From contig JAJYMC010000003.1 in NCBI GenBank assembly GCA_021787335.1, forward strand, positions 1 to 64,000: 64,000 bases of DNA. Direction: 5' to 3'. The translations under genes and the position numbers were made by a program. The notes beneath the pieces were generated by a model. It saw only the letters and a program-made list of their open reading frames with translations. It made no database searches and was not told where the DNA came from. Source of the stretch: Bacillota bacterium. Its GTDB lineage: Bacteria > Bacillota > Sulfobacillia > JAJYWN01 > JAJZPE01. Of the stretch, positions 33,461 to 43,377 are shown one piece after another. Position 1 is the stretch's first letter, and each line of letters begins with the position of its first letter.

Positions 33461-35992
33461 GTGCCGCGATGGTCTTCGCGCCCGCTGGTCTGGGTGGCCG
33501 TGGCCTACGCCTCGGGTATCGTGGCCGGCCCGATCGTGGCCGTGCCGCTCGGGCTGGCGGCGGGCGTGGGGGCGCTGCGGCGCGGCGTCTGGTTCAGGGC
33601 CGCCGGCTCGACGGCGCGGGATTGGGGCGCGGCTGTCTGCCTAGGCGCGGCCCTGGCCGGGTGGCTCAATGCCGCGGCCACCAAAGCGGTCGGCCGCGGG
33701 ACCTTCGGCGATTGGGTCTCCGGTCAGCTCGCCGCCCAGGTAGAAGCGGCGTCGACAGCCGCAACGACGGCGTCCGCCGCCCCGACCGAAGAGTTCTCGC
33801 GCTGGACTCGCCTTGGCGGCCGGGTCGCCGGGGAGCCCGAGGAGTCCGGCCGAGACCTTCACTACCCGGTCCGGGTGACCTCGGTTGAAACGGTCTCCGG
33901 CCGGCTCAGGCTGGATGGCCTGGTGGTGGTCCGCGAAAAGGTGGGGAATGGCCCGCCGGCCTTTGGTCAGGAAGTCTTCGTCGAGGGTAACCTGACCGTC
34001 CCCCGCGGCCCGGGCAACCCCGGTGAGTTCGACTATCGCGCCTACCTGGAACGGCGCGGGGTCGCCGCCCTGCTCGAAGCTTACCGGCGAGAGGAGACCG
34101 GGCGGTCTGCCGTGCTCTCGCCGACCGGCCTCGCCCTGGCCCTGCGACGACGCCTGGGGGCCGCGGTCGGAACCCACCTGCCGCCGACCGAGGCCGCTCT
34201 CCTCGAGGGCGTCGTCTTCGGCGGAAGCCGCGGGCTGCCGCCGGAGGTCGAGAAAGCGTTCAGAGACGCCGGGGTCTTCCACGTCCTGGCCGTCTCCGGT
34301 TCGAACGTGGCCTTCGTCGCCGGGGCCGCGCTGTGGCTCGCCCGCCGCCTCCGGGCGAGGCCGCAGCGAGCCGCCGTGGCAGCCATCTTCGCGGTCTGGT
34401 TCTACGCCCTGATGACCGGGGCCGGAGCCTCGGTGGTTCGAGCGTCGGTGATGGCCACGGTCGTCCTCTTCGGTCGGGTCATCGGCCGCCCGGCCGACGC
34501 CGCCAACAGCCTGGCTGTGGCCGCGCTGATCATCCTCGGCCGCGTGCCCCTGGCCATCCACGAGGCGGGGTTCCAGCTCTCCTTCGGGGCCACGGCGGGA
34601 CTCCTGATGTTCGCCCGTGGCCCGGACCGCTTCGGTCTCCGCACGACCGGCAGCGCCCAGATGGCCCTGATGCCCCTGACCCTCGGGCTGTTCGGCCAGG
34701 CCCCGTGCACCGCCCTGATCAGCAACGTCGTCGTCATCCCGGTGGCCGGCTTGCTGGTCCTGGCCGGTGGGGCCGCCTCACTGCTGACGACCCTCCTGGC
34801 CGGCCTCCCGGCCGTTCTCACGGCCTCCGCGGCCACGGCCATGGGCCGGCTCATCTTCCTGCCAAGCCGCCTCGGGCTCTGGTTGATGCTCCACACGGTG
34901 GCCGTGGCGTCGTCGCTGCCATGGGCCTACGTCAACGGACCGGCCCCGCCGGCCGCGCTGTCCGTCGCCTACTACGCCGCCCTGGTGTGGCTGGCCGCCC
35001 GCCTCCGTGCCCGCGAACCTGGAGGCGGTCGCGCCCTGACCCTGGCCGCGGGCTTCCTCGTCATCAACCTCGGGGCCGCGCTGTTCGTCTGGCCGCGGCT
35101 TTTGCCGCCGACCCGCCTGGAGGTCACCTTCCTCGACGTCGGCCAGGGCGACTGTACGGTCATCCGCCTGCCGGGCGGGCGCACCATCGTCATCGACGCG
35201 GGCAACCGGTCGCCGTCGCCGCCCGCCGTGGGCCGCCCCTCGGCCGCTGCGGCGATGGAAGACGTCCCACTGAGCCCGGCCTACGACGCGGGCGAGCGTG
35301 TGGTCTTGCCCTACCTGCGCAGGCGTGGGGTCTCGCGGATCGACCTCCTGGTCATCACCCACGCCCATGACGACCATGCGGGTGGGGCCCGCGCCCTGAT
35401 CGAGGGCGTCCCCGTGAGCGCCGTCGTCGAAGGGCCGGCCGCTTACGCCTCTCCGACCCTCGAGGACGCCCGGCAGGCGGCCGAGCGCCTGCGGGTCCAG
35501 CGCCTGCGCGCGGCCCTCGGCTGGCGATGGACGCTGGGGCCCGGCCTGCTTCTCGAGGTCGAGAGCCCGGCCGACCCAGGCCTGTCCGGCACTCACTCGG
35601 ACGTCAACAACTCCTCGCTGGTACTGCGGCTGACCTACGGCTCGGTCAGCTTCCTCCTCATGGGCGACCTCGAGGACGAAGGCGAGGCCCTCCTCCTGGC
35701 CCGCGGCCGCGCCGGCGCCACGGTCTTGAAGGTCGCCCACCACGGCAGCCAGTACTCCACCGACGCCGACTTCCTGGCCGCCGTCGCCCCGCGCTACGCG
35801 GTCATCTCGGTCGGCAAGAACAGCTTCGGCCACCCATCCCCGGAGACCGTGGCCCGGTTGGCCGCGGCGGGCGCCATCATCCTTCGCACGGACCGCGACG
35901 GGGCCGTGACCTTCGTCACCGATGGCCATCATCTGGTCGTCCGCGCCTTTCGGAGGTTTTTCCCCCGCGGGGGTCGAAACAACAGCCCATGA
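33461..35992 (+). CDS. comEC: ComEC/Rec2 DNA internalisation channel
   Basis: 843 aa. DNA-uptake membrane channel of the competence system. An N-terminal DUF4131-like/OB region is followed by the competence domain with many helices (VFHVLAVSGSNVAFVAGAAL; MTGAGASVVRASVMATVVLF). A C-terminal metallo-beta-lactamase domain follows (FLDVGQGDCTVIRLPGGRT, ITHAHDDHAGG, VAHHGSQYSTD), thought to degrade the non-entering strand. Start GTG 33461 has the SD inside a hairpin. Its stop overlaps the holA start (ATGA). comEA lies 7 kb upstream, separated by inserted genes. Confidence 0.95.
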   Translation: MPRWSSRPLVWVAVAYASGIVAGPIVAVPLGLAAGVGALRRGVWFRAAGSTARDWGAAVCLGAALAGWLNAAATKAVGRGTFGDWVSGQLAAQVEAASTAATTASAAPTEEFSRWTRLGGRVAGEPEESGRDLHYPVRVTSVETVSGRLRLDGLVVVREKVGNGPPAFGQEVFVEGNLTVPRGPGNPGEFDYRAYLERRGVAALLEAYRREETGRSAVLSPTGLALALRRRLGAAVGTHLPPTEAALLEGVVFGGSRGLPPEVEKAFRDAGVFHVLAVSGSNVAFVAGAALWLARRLRARPQRAAVAAIFAVWFYALMTGAGASVVRASVMATVVLFGRVIGRPADAANSLAVAALIILGRVPLAIHEAGFQLSFGATAGLLMFARGPDRFGLRTTGSAQMALMPLTLGLFGQAPCTALISNVVVIPVAGLLVLAGGAASLLTTLLAGLPAVLTASAATAMGRLIFLPSRLGLWLMLHTVAVASSLPWAYVNGPAPPAALSVAYYAALVWLAARLRAREPGGGRALTLAAGFLVINLGAALFVWPRLLPPTRLEVTFLDVGQGDCTVIRLPGGRTIVIDAGNRSPSPPAVGRPSAAAAMEDVPLSPAYDAGERVVLPYLRRRGVSRIDLLVITHAHDDHAGGARALIEGVPVSAVVEGPAAYASPTLEDARQAAERLRVQRLRAALGWRWTLGPGLLLEVESPADPGLSGTHSDVNNSSLVLRLTYGSVSFLLMGDLEDEGEALLLARGRAGATVLKVAHHGSQYSTDADFLAAVAPRYAVISVGKNSFGHPSPETVARLAAAGAIILRTDRDGAVTFVTDGHHLVVRAFRRFFPRGGRNNSP

Positions 35993-37107
35993 GTCAGCTC
36001 AAGGCCGAAGAGGCCCTGCAGGAGTTCGAGCGCGGGCAGTTCCGCCCGGTCTACCTACTCTACGGAGAGGAAGCCTTCCTCTTCGACGAGTTCGTCGGCC
36101 TGGCCAAGCGGAAGTTGACACCGCCCGGGCTCGAGGATTTCAACTTCAACAAGTTCGACGGGGCCGCCGCGGACGCGCGGGATATCGCCGCCGCCGCCCA
36201 GACCCTGCCGTTCATGGCCGACAAACGCCTCGTCATCGTGGCCGAGGCCCGTTTCTTCCGTCCAGGCCGGCGGAAGGACGAGGCTGCGTCCGCCGACGGT
36301 GACGGCGAAGACGGGGGCGGGCGCGGCTCAGCCGACGCGGCCGCCGACGATGCCGGCGAGGGCAGCGGGGAACCGGCCCTCCTCGAATACCTGGCCAACC
36401 CGTCCCCGACAACCTGTCTCATCTTCACCCAGACCAGCGACCGCGAACGCCACCTGGCCGACCCGGACCGGCGCCGCAAGGTCACGAAGGCCGTCGAGAA
36501 GGCCGGGGCTCTGGTCCAGTGCGCCAGGCTCAAGGACTGGCAGGCCGCCCGCTGGGCCGCCGACCGGGCCAAGGCCGTCGGCAAGAAGCTCGACCAGAAC
36601 GCGGCCCTCGAACTGGTCCACACGGTCGGCGAAGACCTCCGGACGGTCGCCTCGGAACTCGTGAAGCTCATGACCTATGCCGGTGACAGCCCGGCGGTCA
36701 CGACCGCCGACATCGCCGCCATCGCCTCGCCCACGGCCGAACGCCGGGTGTGGGACCTCCTCGACGCCCTTGGCTACCGGCGGCGCGGGGAGGCCCTGGA
36801 GCTGCTCCGGGCCCTCTATCGCCAGGGGGTCTATCCGCTGGCGGTGATGGGCCTTATCACGGTCCAGTTGCGCCGCCTGCTGAAGACCCGCGCCCTGATC
36901 GACGCGGGGAAGGACCCGTCCGCGGTGGCCGCGGCCATGGGGCTGCAGCCGTTCCTGGCCACCCGCCTCATCGAGCAGGCCGGCGGCTTCACCACGGCCG
37001 GGCTGACGGCCGCTCTGGCGCGTGTCTTCGAGACCGACCTGCGGATAAAGACGACTGAGATCGACCCGGCCATGGCCGTCGAGCTACTCCTCCTGGAGCT
37101 GGTCTGA
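35989..37107 (+). CDS. holA: DNA polymerase III subunit delta
   Basis: 372 aa clamp-loader subunit. The N-terminal motif RPVYLLYGEEAFLFDEFV is the family start, TLPFMADKRLVIVAEA and NPSPTTCLIFTQT follow, and the C-terminal helical region includes VWDLLDALGYRRRGEALELL. A Gly/Asp/Ala-rich insertion (~35 residues, near residue 100) is not usual. It is coupled to comEC by an ATGA overlap, the standard comEC-holA-rpsT order. Confidence 0.94.
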   Translation: MSQLKAEEALQEFERGQFRPVYLLYGEEAFLFDEFVGLAKRKLTPPGLEDFNFNKFDGAAADARDIAAAAQTLPFMADKRLVIVAEARFFRPGRRKDEAASADGDGEDGGGRGSADAAADDAGEGSGEPALLEYLANPSPTTCLIFTQTSDRERHLADPDRRRKVTKAVEKAGALVQCARLKDWQAARWAADRAKAVGKKLDQNAALELVHTVGEDLRTVASELVKLMTYAGDSPAVTTADIAAIASPTAERRVWDLLDALGYRRRGEALELLRALYRQGVYPLAVMGLITVQLRRLLKTRALIDAGKDPSAVAAAMGLQPFLATRLIEQAGGFTTAGLTAALARVFETDLRIKTTEIDPAMAVELLLLELV

Positions 37108-37165
37108 GGCGAGACGGAGCCGGCGACGGGAGCGGTCCCGCCAAAAGGGCAGGTCTTGGACAGGA

Positions 37166-37195
37166 AAGCCCCGGGGTTGGTATCCCCCGGGGCTT
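37166..37195. terminator. Bidirectional terminator between holA and rpsT
   Basis: 11-bp stem aagccccgggg / ccccggggctt between converging holA and rpsT; T tracts are short on both strands (ttcgttcg and tttcctgt). Confidence 0.75.
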
Positions 37196-37237
37196 CGTTC
37201 GTCGTGCGACAGTGAGCGAGATGCGGGCTGCCCGGCT

Positions 37238-37603
37238 TCAGGGCGCGGCGACTTTCTCTTCCTGGACCTTGGTTTCCACCGGCGGCTCGGGTGTGGGAGC
37301 CGTCTTCTTGCGCGCGCGGGTGGCCCGTTTGGGCTTGGCCTTGGTCAATGGGACCAGGGCCTTGGCCAACCGCGACTTGTGCCTGGCGCCGGCGTTCTTG
37401 TGCAGGACCCCCTGACCGACCGCGCTGTCCACCGCACTCTGCGTCTGGAGCAGCAGCGTCTGGGCCTTGGGCAGGTCCTTCTGGTCCACGGCCGCCTGAT
37501 ACTGGCGGACGAGACCACGAAGCCGGCTACGGACGTCTACATTGCTGGTGTTCTTCTTCCTCGATGTCCGGGCTCTCTTGGCCGCTGACTTGATGTTGGC
37601 CAA
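37238..37603 (-). CDS. rpsT: 30S ribosomal protein S20 with C-terminal extension
   Basis: 121 aa; S20 is usually ~88. MANIKSAAKRARTSRKKNTS is the canonical start, and HKNAGARHKSRLAKAL is the conserved 16S contact. The last ~32 residues are a Lys/Ala/Pro/Glu tail similar in composition to that of L21 in this window. Minus strand, monocistronic, between comEC-holA and a holin-like gene; a typical place in Bacillota. Confidence 0.96.
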   Translation of the reverse strand: MANIKSAAKRARTSRKKNTSNVDVRSRLRGLVRQYQAAVDQKDLPKAQTLLLQTQSAVDSAVGQGVLHKNAGARHKSRLAKALVPLTKAKPKRATRARKKTAPTPEPPVETKVQEEKVAAP

Positions 37604-37766
37604 ATCCTTTCACCCCCTTACTTCCAAGATTTTACCATGACGAGCGGTTCGGACGCAAGTTTGGCGACCTCGCCCGCCTTCGACCCCGATGTATAACGCC
37701 AGCCCATCGAGGATAGCCTAGGGCTGGAAAAGCATTACTGCCAGTCCAGCCTTGAGGGGGTGAACA

Positions 37767-38099
37767 TTGGTGCTTGGAGCGATTGTGCGCTTCGTCGTCT
37801 CGGCTTTAGTCCTTCTGTTCGTGCAGTACATAGTCCCCGGGTTCAGGATCGCCGGGTTCTGGAACGCGCTGCTGGCCGCCTTGGTGATCGCGGCCGTCGG
37901 GTGGGTCATCGAGGCCATCCTCGGCCGTCGTGTCTCCCCGCAGGGCCGGGGCCTGGTCGGCTTCGTGGTCTCGGCCGTGGTCATCTACCTGGCCCAGTTC
38001 CTGGTCCCGACGATGCGCGTGACCATCATCGGCGCGCTGTTGGCAGCGCTGGTCATAGGCGTCATCGACGCCCTGGTGCCCACCGAACTCAGGGGCTGA
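37767..38099 (+). CDS. Phage holin superfamily IV-like (YvlD-type) membrane protein
   Basis: 110 aa, four hydrophobic segments (FVVSALVLLFVQYIVPGF, ALLAALVIAAVGWVIEAIL, LVGFVVSAVVIYLAQFLVP, TIIGALLAALVIGVIDAL). The IVPGFRIAGFWNALLAAL pattern is typical of the small four-helix phage_holin_4_2 family, which is widespread on bacterial chromosomes and of unclear role. Start TTG 37767 with SD agggggt. Own terminator downstream. No other phage gene is nearby. Confidence 0.85.
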   Translation: MVLGAIVRFVVSALVLLFVQYIVPGFRIAGFWNALLAALVIAAVGWVIEAILGRRVSPQGRGLVGFVVSAVVIYLAQFLVPTMRVTIIGALLAALVIGVIDALVPTELRG

Positions 38100-38120
38100 C
38101 GACCATCGCGACGTCTCTTA

Positions 38121-38164
38121 GACCCCGGCGCCCGGGCCATCGCCCGGCGTCCGGGGTCTTTCGT
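38121..38164 (+). terminator. Intrinsic terminator after holin-like gene
   Basis: Long stem gaccccggcgcccggg / cccggcgtccggggtc followed by tttcgtt, 22 bp after the stop. Confidence 0.88.
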
Positions 38165-38294
38165 TGTCGCGACGCCGGCGCGGTGGGCCGTCCCATAAGG
38201 TCATATTCGCTTGTCTCCCTCATAGGATAGGCTACATGGGGTTGACCCCGCGGATTTGGCGCCGGTCGGAACCCAACGGTGGCGGTTCCACCGC

Positions 38295-38421
38295 AGACGA
38301 ACGCCTGCCGGCAGCGGTAGTTGGTGCTGTTCCAAAGCGCGGCCGTACGATCAGCCACGGCGGCGAGGGTCCTGGCTTGTCCTTTTGTCGGCAGAAGGAG
38401 GAGAACATGTGTTCGCTTCAT
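38295..38421 (-). pseudogene. TnpB (IS605 OrfB) N-terminal remnant
   Basis: ATG 38421 reads MKRTHVLLLLPTKGQARTLA then AVADRTAALWNSTNYRCRQAF, the usual TnpB beginning (basic start, L-P-T-K-x-Q, then A..W N). Homology stops after ~42 codons. A TATAAT (38433-38428) lies 6 bp upstream. The region 38165-38454 otherwise contains no gene. A second TnpB relic lies at 55183. Confidence 0.65.
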
Positions 38422-38454
38422 GGGTTCATTATACCACAAAACTGGAAATAGGGA

Positions 38455-39801
38455 ATGCCTCCCTTCCTCCCCGGAATGAAGCTTAGGGGTTCCGGGCGGC
38501 AGATCCCTAGTGTGAGGGTCCCCGGGCTTGGCCGAATCCACCCCGGGCTGCTCTTGCTCTACATCGCGATCTGTCTGGCCACGGTCGGGCTCGTCATTGA
38601 TGGCCCGAGGCTCATGGCCAGCTTGGCGCCGCACGCCGCGGACAGCCCGGTGGGCCAGGTCGGCCTGCACGGCGCGCCCGTCCGAGACGCGGCGACCGGC
38701 GATGAGGCCGTGCCGGCGATGGCCCCCGCCAAGGTCAGCTCGGACGCCGCCCCGACCTCCATCACCACCGCCGCCCCGGCCGGTGATCAGAGCGCGACTT
38801 CAGACGCGGCCGACAGTCCCTGGCACAAGCTTCAGAAGCAGGTCTTCAAAGAGATCATCGACAACACGATCCCGCTCATCGGCCTCGAACAGTCGGGCCG
38901 GCCGACGAGCGAACGCGACCTTCTGGAACAGGCGGCAGGCTACTTCTTGGGCTTCCAGCCGACCGACCCGCTATCGCTCCTGCGGGCCGGCCTGCCCCTG
39001 CTTGAGCAGGTCGAACTGGCCACGGGCGACGGGGATGACGGCTCCACCCCGGTCGTCGAGCCGGCGACGCCGTCCACTCCGTCCACCCCGTCGCAGCCCC
39101 AGACTCCGCCGGCGATGGGGACCGACCCGCTCGTCCTCGGGGCGAAGATCGAGGTGGCCATCTACAGCACGCACTCCTCGGAGGCCTTTTTGCCCGATCT
39201 GGTCGCTTCGGGACACCCCTATCAACCCAACGTCTACACGAGCGACGTCCAACTGAACATCATTCGGGTCGGCGAGGAACTGGCCCGCGAGCTGTATTCG
39301 CGCTACGGGCTGGGGACCGTGCAGATAAGGACCCTCCATGACGCCGAGGGTTACCTGGGGGCCTACACGCGCTCGCAAACCACCGTCCAGAACCTCCTCA
39401 AGGCCTACCCGAACCTGCGCCTGATCATCGACCTCCACCGTGATTCCTCGGCCCGCAAGGACACGGTGCTGAAGGTGGACGGCAAGGACGTGGCCAGGGT
39501 CATGCTCATCATCGGCACCGGCGGGCGTCTGCGCCAGCCCAACTGGCAGAAGAACTACGCCGTGGCCAAGAGCCTCGTGGCCGAGATCGAGCGGCTCTAC
39601 CCCGGGCTCTCGCGGGGGGTCGTGACCAAGGCCGACCGGTACAACCAGCACCTCTCGACCAACGCCATCCTCATCGAGCTGGGTGGCCTCGAGAACTCCC
39701 TCGAAGAGGAGCTGCGGACGGCCAGGATGCTGGCCAAGGCCATCTCCGGCATGCTCAACGGCGCCGGCGCCCAGACCGCCGAGACCAAAGGCGGGCCCTG
39801 A
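38455..39801 (+). CDS. spoIIP: Stage II sporulation protein P
   Basis: 448 aa. Membrane-anchored amidase of the engulfment DMP complex. TM segment near residues 30-50 (LLLLYIAICLATVGLVI), a Pro/Thr linker, then the SpoIIP amidase domain: VAIYSTHSSEAFLP (zinc His and Glu), LRLIIDLHRDSSARKDTVLK (second His) and STNAILIELGGLENS (catalytic Glu). Start ATG 38455 has a modest SD (ggaaataggga); an alternative is ATG 38476. Downstream lepA/hemW neighbours are as in many sporeformers. Confidence 0.93.
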   Translation: MPPFLPGMKLRGSGRQIPSVRVPGLGRIHPGLLLLYIAICLATVGLVIDGPRLMASLAPHAADSPVGQVGLHGAPVRDAATGDEAVPAMAPAKVSSDAAPTSITTAAPAGDQSATSDAADSPWHKLQKQVFKEIIDNTIPLIGLEQSGRPTSERDLLEQAAGYFLGFQPTDPLSLLRAGLPLLEQVELATGDGDDGSTPVVEPATPSTPSTPSQPQTPPAMGTDPLVLGAKIEVAIYSTHSSEAFLPDLVASGHPYQPNVYTSDVQLNIIRVGEELARELYSRYGLGTVQIRTLHDAEGYLGAYTRSQTTVQNLLKAYPNLRLIIDLHRDSSARKDTVLKVDGKDVARVMLIIGTGGRLRQPNWQKNYAVAKSLVAEIERLYPGLSRGVVTKADRYNQHLSTNAILIELGGLENSLEEELRTARMLAKAISGMLNGAGAQTAETKGGP

Positions 39802-39842
39802 CCCGCATTAAACCGGTCGGGAATTGGAACTTTATCCCTAGT

Positions 39843-40316
39843 ATGCCCGACCGTACCAAGTCCGCCCTCATCCTGCTGGCCGCGGTGCTCCTGCTGCAAG
39901 CCGGCCTGGCCACCGCCGAGGACGGTGTGGCCGCCCTGACCGGCCGCCGCCCCGCGGTGCGAGCCTTCAGCTTCTCCCGGCCCGCGCCGGGGCAGTACTC
40001 GCTGTCCCTCTATGGCCGCGATTATCGCTGGTCCGAGCGGCTGACCCTGTTGGAGTTCGTGGCCGGCCCGAGCGAACGCCCGGGGCTGGCTCTCTTCATT
40101 CCGGGCCGGACACCTGACGCCGCGAAGGACCCGCGGCTCATCACCGGGCGCGTCTCTCTTGGGTCGGTCGAGGCCTGGCGCGATGCCGTCGCCCGCCTGC
40201 TCGACGCCATGCGCCGCCTGATTCATGGCGGGCCGCGGACGGACGAGCTTTTGCCCTCGCCAAGCCCCGGCTCACCAGGCCCCGGCCTTGCTAGGGTTTC
40301 CGGCCGCGGTGTATAA
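39843..40316 (+). CDS. Hypothetical exported protein between spoIIP and lepA
   Basis: 157 aa with an N-terminal signal-like segment (SALILLAAVLLLQAGLATAE). The following FSFSRPAPGQYSLSLYGRDY and SLGSVEAWRDAVARLLDAM regions are not recognised. No convincing SD lies before ATG 39843. Unknown small proteins often occupy this slot between spoIIP and lepA in Clostridia. Its last codons overlap the lepA promoter. Confidence 0.65.
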   Translation: MPDRTKSALILLAAVLLLQAGLATAEDGVAALTGRRPAVRAFSFSRPAPGQYSLSLYGRDYRWSERLTLLEFVAGPSERPGLALFIPGRTPDAAKDPRLITGRVSLGSVEAWRDAVARLLDAMRRLIHGGPRTDELLPSPSPGSPGPGLARVSGRGV

Positions 40317-40317
40317 T
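40288..40317 (+). promoter_or_regulatory. lepA promoter
   Basis: TTGCTA (40288-40293), 18-bp spacer, perfect TATAAT (40312-40317), 43 bp before the lepA start. Confidence 0.7.
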
Positions 40318-40360
40318 CTAGCTGTATCTCGTCCAATCCCGCCAGAAAGGGATTTTCTTT

Positions 40361-42175
40361 ATGCCCGCTGACCGACCGGTTGCTCAAGACCACCTCAGGA
40401 ATTTCTGCATCATCGCCCACATCGACCACGGCAAGTCGACCCTGGCCGACCGGATCCTCGACTTGACCGGGGCCATCGCCGCTCGGGACATGCAGGACCA
40501 GGTCCTCGACCAGATGGACCTGGAGCGCGAGCGTGGCATCACCATCAAGGCGACGGCCGTCAACCTCGCCTACCGCGCGCGCGATGGGCAGGAGTATGTC
40601 CTCAACCTCATCGACACCCCGGGCCACGTCGACTTCTCGTACGAGGTCTCGCGCAGCCTTGCCGCCTGCGAGGGGGCGCTCCTCATCGTCGACGCCACCC
40701 AGGGCATCGAGGCCCAGACCCTGGCCAACGCCTATCTGGCCATGGAACACGACCTCGTCCTCATCCCGGTCATCAACAAGATCGACCTGCCCAGCGCCGA
40801 TGTGGACCGCGTCAAGGCGCAGATCCGCGATGTCCTCGGCCTCGACCCGGACGGCGTCATCAGCGTCTCGGCCAAGGAGGGCGTCGGCATCGACGAGGTC
40901 CTCGAGGCCGTCGTCAAGCGCATCCCGCCGCCGTCCGGCGACCCGGGCGCGCCGCTCCAGGCCCTCATCTTCGACTCCCACTACGACTCCTACAAGGGCG
41001 CCATCAGCTACGTCCGCGTCTTCAGCGGGAGTGTCAGGAAGGGCGTCCGCATCCGGATGATGGCCACCGGCAAGGACTTCGAGGTCACCGAGGTCGGCGT
41101 CTTCAGGCCGGCCCTGACCCAGATCGACGATCTGCCCACGGGCGACGTCGGTTACATCGCCGCCGGGGTCAAGAACGTCCGCGACACGCGGGTCGGCGAC
41201 ACCATCACGACCGCCGAGCGCCCGGCCGCGGCGCCCGTGCCGGGCTACCGCAAGGCCACCCCGATGGTCTACTGCGGCCTCTACCCGGTCGAGCCGACCG
41301 ACTACGAGCCCCTCCGCGAGGCCCTCGAGAAGTTGCAGCTGAACGACGCGGCCTTCGTCTATGAGCCCGAGACCTCGGCCGCCCTCGGCTTCGGCTTCCG
41401 CGGCGGCTTCCTCGGGCTGCTCCACATGGAGATTGTCCAGGAGCGTCTGGAGCGCGAATACGATTTGGACCTGGTGACGACCGCGCCCAACGTGGTCTAC
41501 CGCGTCATCCTGACCGATGGGTCGGTCCAGATGATCGACAACCCGGTGGACATGCCCACCCCCGACCGCATCGCCGAGATCCAGGAGCCCTTCGTCAAGG
41601 CCAGCCTGATCACCCCCAACGACTACCTCGGCCCGCTGATGGACCTGTGCCGCGACCGCCGGGGCATCTTCGTGACCATGGAGTACCTCGATACCACCCG
41701 GGTCGAGCTCATCTACGAGCTGCCCCTCGGGGAGATCATGTTCGACTTCTTCGACCAGCTGAAGTCGCGCAGCCGCGGCTACGCCTCGCTGGACTACGAC
41801 TTCCTGGCCTACCGCGCCGGCGACCTCGTGCGCATGGACCTCCTCATCAACGAAGAGCCGGTCGACGCCCTGTCGGTGGTCGTCCACCGGGAGAAGATGC
41901 TGCCCCGGGCGCGGGCCCTGACCGAGAAGCTCAAGGAGGTCATCCCCAGGCACCTCTTCGAGATCCCGGTGCAGGCGGCCATCGGCCGGACCATCGTCGC
42001 CAGAGAGACGGTCAAGGCCCTCCGCAAGGACGTCCTCGCCAAGTGCTACGGCGGCGACATCACCCGCAAGCGGAAACTCCTCGAGAAGCAGAAGAAAGGC
42101 AAGAAGCGGATGAAGCGGGTCGGCCAGGTCGACCTGCCGCAGGAGGCCTTCATGGCCGTCCTGACCATCGAATGA
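40361..42175 (+). CDS. lepA: Elongation factor 4 (LepA)
   Basis: 604 aa translational GTPase that back-translocates stalled ribosomes and assists 30S assembly. G1 AHIDHGKST, switch region [10 protein letters not shown]3 DTPGHVDF, G4 NKIDLPSAD. The LepA-specific C-terminal domain includes [20 protein letters not shown] and [18 protein letters not shown] 40361 follows agaaaggg. Its stop overlaps the hemW start (ATGA). Confidence 0.98.
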   Translation: MPADRPVAQDHLRNFCIIAHIDHGKSTLADRILDLTGAIAARDMQDQVLDQMDLERERGITIKATAVNLAYRARDGQEYVLNLIDTPGHVDFSYEVSRSLAACEGALLIVDATQGIEAQTLANAYLAMEHDLVLIPVINKIDLPSADVDRVKAQIRDVLGLDPDGVISVSAKEGVGIDEVLEAVVKRIPPPSGDPGAPLQALIFDSHYDSYKGAISYVRVFSGSVRKGVRIRMMATGKDFEVTEVGVFRPALTQIDDLPTGDVGYIAAGVKNVRDTRVGDTITTAERPAAAPVPGYRKATPMVYCGLYPVEPTDYEPLREALEKLQLNDAAFVYEPETSAALGFGFRGGFLGLLHMEIVQERLEREYDLDLVTTAPNVVYRVILTDGSVQMIDNPVDMPTPDRIAEIQEPFVKASLITPNDYLGPLMDLCRDRRGIFVTMEYLDTTRVELIYELPLGEIMFDFFDQLKSRSRGYASLDYDFLAYRAGDLVRMDLLINEEPVDALSVVVHREKMLPRARALTEKLKEVIPRHLFEIPVQAAIGRTIVARETVKALRKDVLAKCYGGDITRKRKLLEKQKKGKKRMKRVGQVDLPQEAFMAVLTIE

Positions 42176-43377
42176 ACGGGGGCGGGCCCGCCGCCGACCG
42201 CAGGAAGCCGGCCGGGCTCTATGTCCACGTCCCCTTTTGTCTGCGAAAGTGCAACTACTGCGACTTCATCTCGCTGCCCATCGGGCGGGGCGGAGCGGCC
42301 GGTGAGGCCGCGGGAGCCGGCGCGGCGGGGCTCATTCGACCCTATCTCGCGGCCGTCCGCCGCGAGGCCGACCGGCGCGCCCCGGAGATCGCCGGCCGGA
42401 CCATCGAGGGGGTCTACTTCGGCGGCGGCACGCCGACGACCCTCGACCCGCGCGACCTGGCCGGCCTTCTGGAGCACGTGTCGGCGCGCTACGCGGTCGA
42501 CCCGCGGGCCGAGGTGACCATCGAGGCCAACCCCGGCACGGTCGACGTCGCCCGCCTGAAGGACCTTCGGGCGGCCGGCTTCAACCGCCTGAGCCTTGGG
42601 GCGCAGGCTTTCCAGGACCCCCTGCTGGCCCGCCTGGGGCGGGCCCATGACGCCGCGGCCATCGGGGCCGCCGTGGCCGCCGCCCGGGCGGCGGGTTTCA
42701 CCGACCTCAACCTCGACCTCATCTACGGCCTGCCCGGTCAGACCGCCGCCGACTGGCGCGCGACCCTGCGGGCCGCTATCGCCCTTGGCCCGGAGCACAT
42801 CGCGGCCTATGCCCTGAAGGTGGAGCCGGGGACGCCGTTCCATCGCGACCAGGCGACCGGCCGCCTCGACCTGCCGGGCGAGGACGCCGAAGCGGCCATG
42901 TATGAAGAAGCCCGCGAGACCTTGGCTCTCGCGGGCTACGAGCAATACGAGCTATCCAACTGGGCGCGGCCCGGGCATCGCTCCCGGCACAACCTTCTCT
43001 ACTGGCACAACCGCGATTACGCCGGACTCGGCGCGGCCGCCTGGTCCCACCTGGGGGCGCGCCGCTGGGGGAACGTCCGCGACGTCGCGGAGTACGTCCG
43101 CCTCGTCGAGGCCGGGGCCGACCCGGTCGGCGAGTCCGAAGAGCCGGACCCGCGCCGGGCCGCCGGGGAAACCGCCTTCCTGGCCCTTCGCCTCCTCGAC
43201 GGGCTCTCCCTGACCGAGTTCGCCGCGGAGCACGGCCGAAGCCTCGAGGAACTGTTCCCCGGGGCTATCGGCCGGGTCACGACGTCGGGCCTGGCCGCCC
43301 TGGAAGGCGACCGGCTGCGCCTCACCGGGCGCGGGCTGCTCCTGGCGAACCGGGTCTTTCAGGAGTTCGTCGACTGA
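42172..43377 (+). CDS. hemW: HemW-like radical SAM protein
   Basis: 401 aa. [17 protein letters not shown] holds the CxxxCxxC cluster motif, with a conserved aromatic and extra Cys as in HemW, then [11 protein letters not shown] and [12 protein letters not shown]. HemW is a heme chaperone related to HemN but lacking coproporphyrinogen oxidase activity. A Gly/Ala-rich insertion follows the cluster motif. Start ATG 42172 overlaps the lepA stop; lepA-hemW-hrcA is a conserved series, here interrupted by 6 kb of accessory genes. Confidence 0.94.
   Translation: MNGGGPAADRRKPAGLYVHVPFCLRKCNYCDFISLPIGRGGAAGEAAGAGAAGLIRPYLAAVRREADRRAPEIAGRTIEGVYFGGGTPTTLDPRDLAGLLEHVSARYAVDPRAEVTIEANPGTVDVARLKDLRAAGFNRLSLGAQAFQDPLLARLGRAHDAAAIGAAVAAARAAGFTDLNLDLIYGLPGQTAADWRATLRAAIALGPEHIAAYALKVEPGTPFHRDQATGRLDLPGEDAEAAMYEEARETLALAGYEQYELSNWARPGHRSRHNLLYWHNRDYAGLGAAAWSHLGARRWGNVRDVAEYVRLVEAGADPVGESEEPDPRRAAGETAFLALRLLDGLSLTEFAAEHGRSLEELFPGAIGRVTTSGLAALEGDRLRLTGRGLLLANRVFQEFVD

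Noticed and set aside
37767-38099. Prophage at the holin-like gene
   Set aside because: No other phage genes nearby; this holin-like family is common on ordinary chromosomes.
40223-41953. 576-codon antisense frame across lepA
   Set aside because: A GC-skew shadow of lepA; its translation is Asp/Gly/Val-rich with no recognisable domain.
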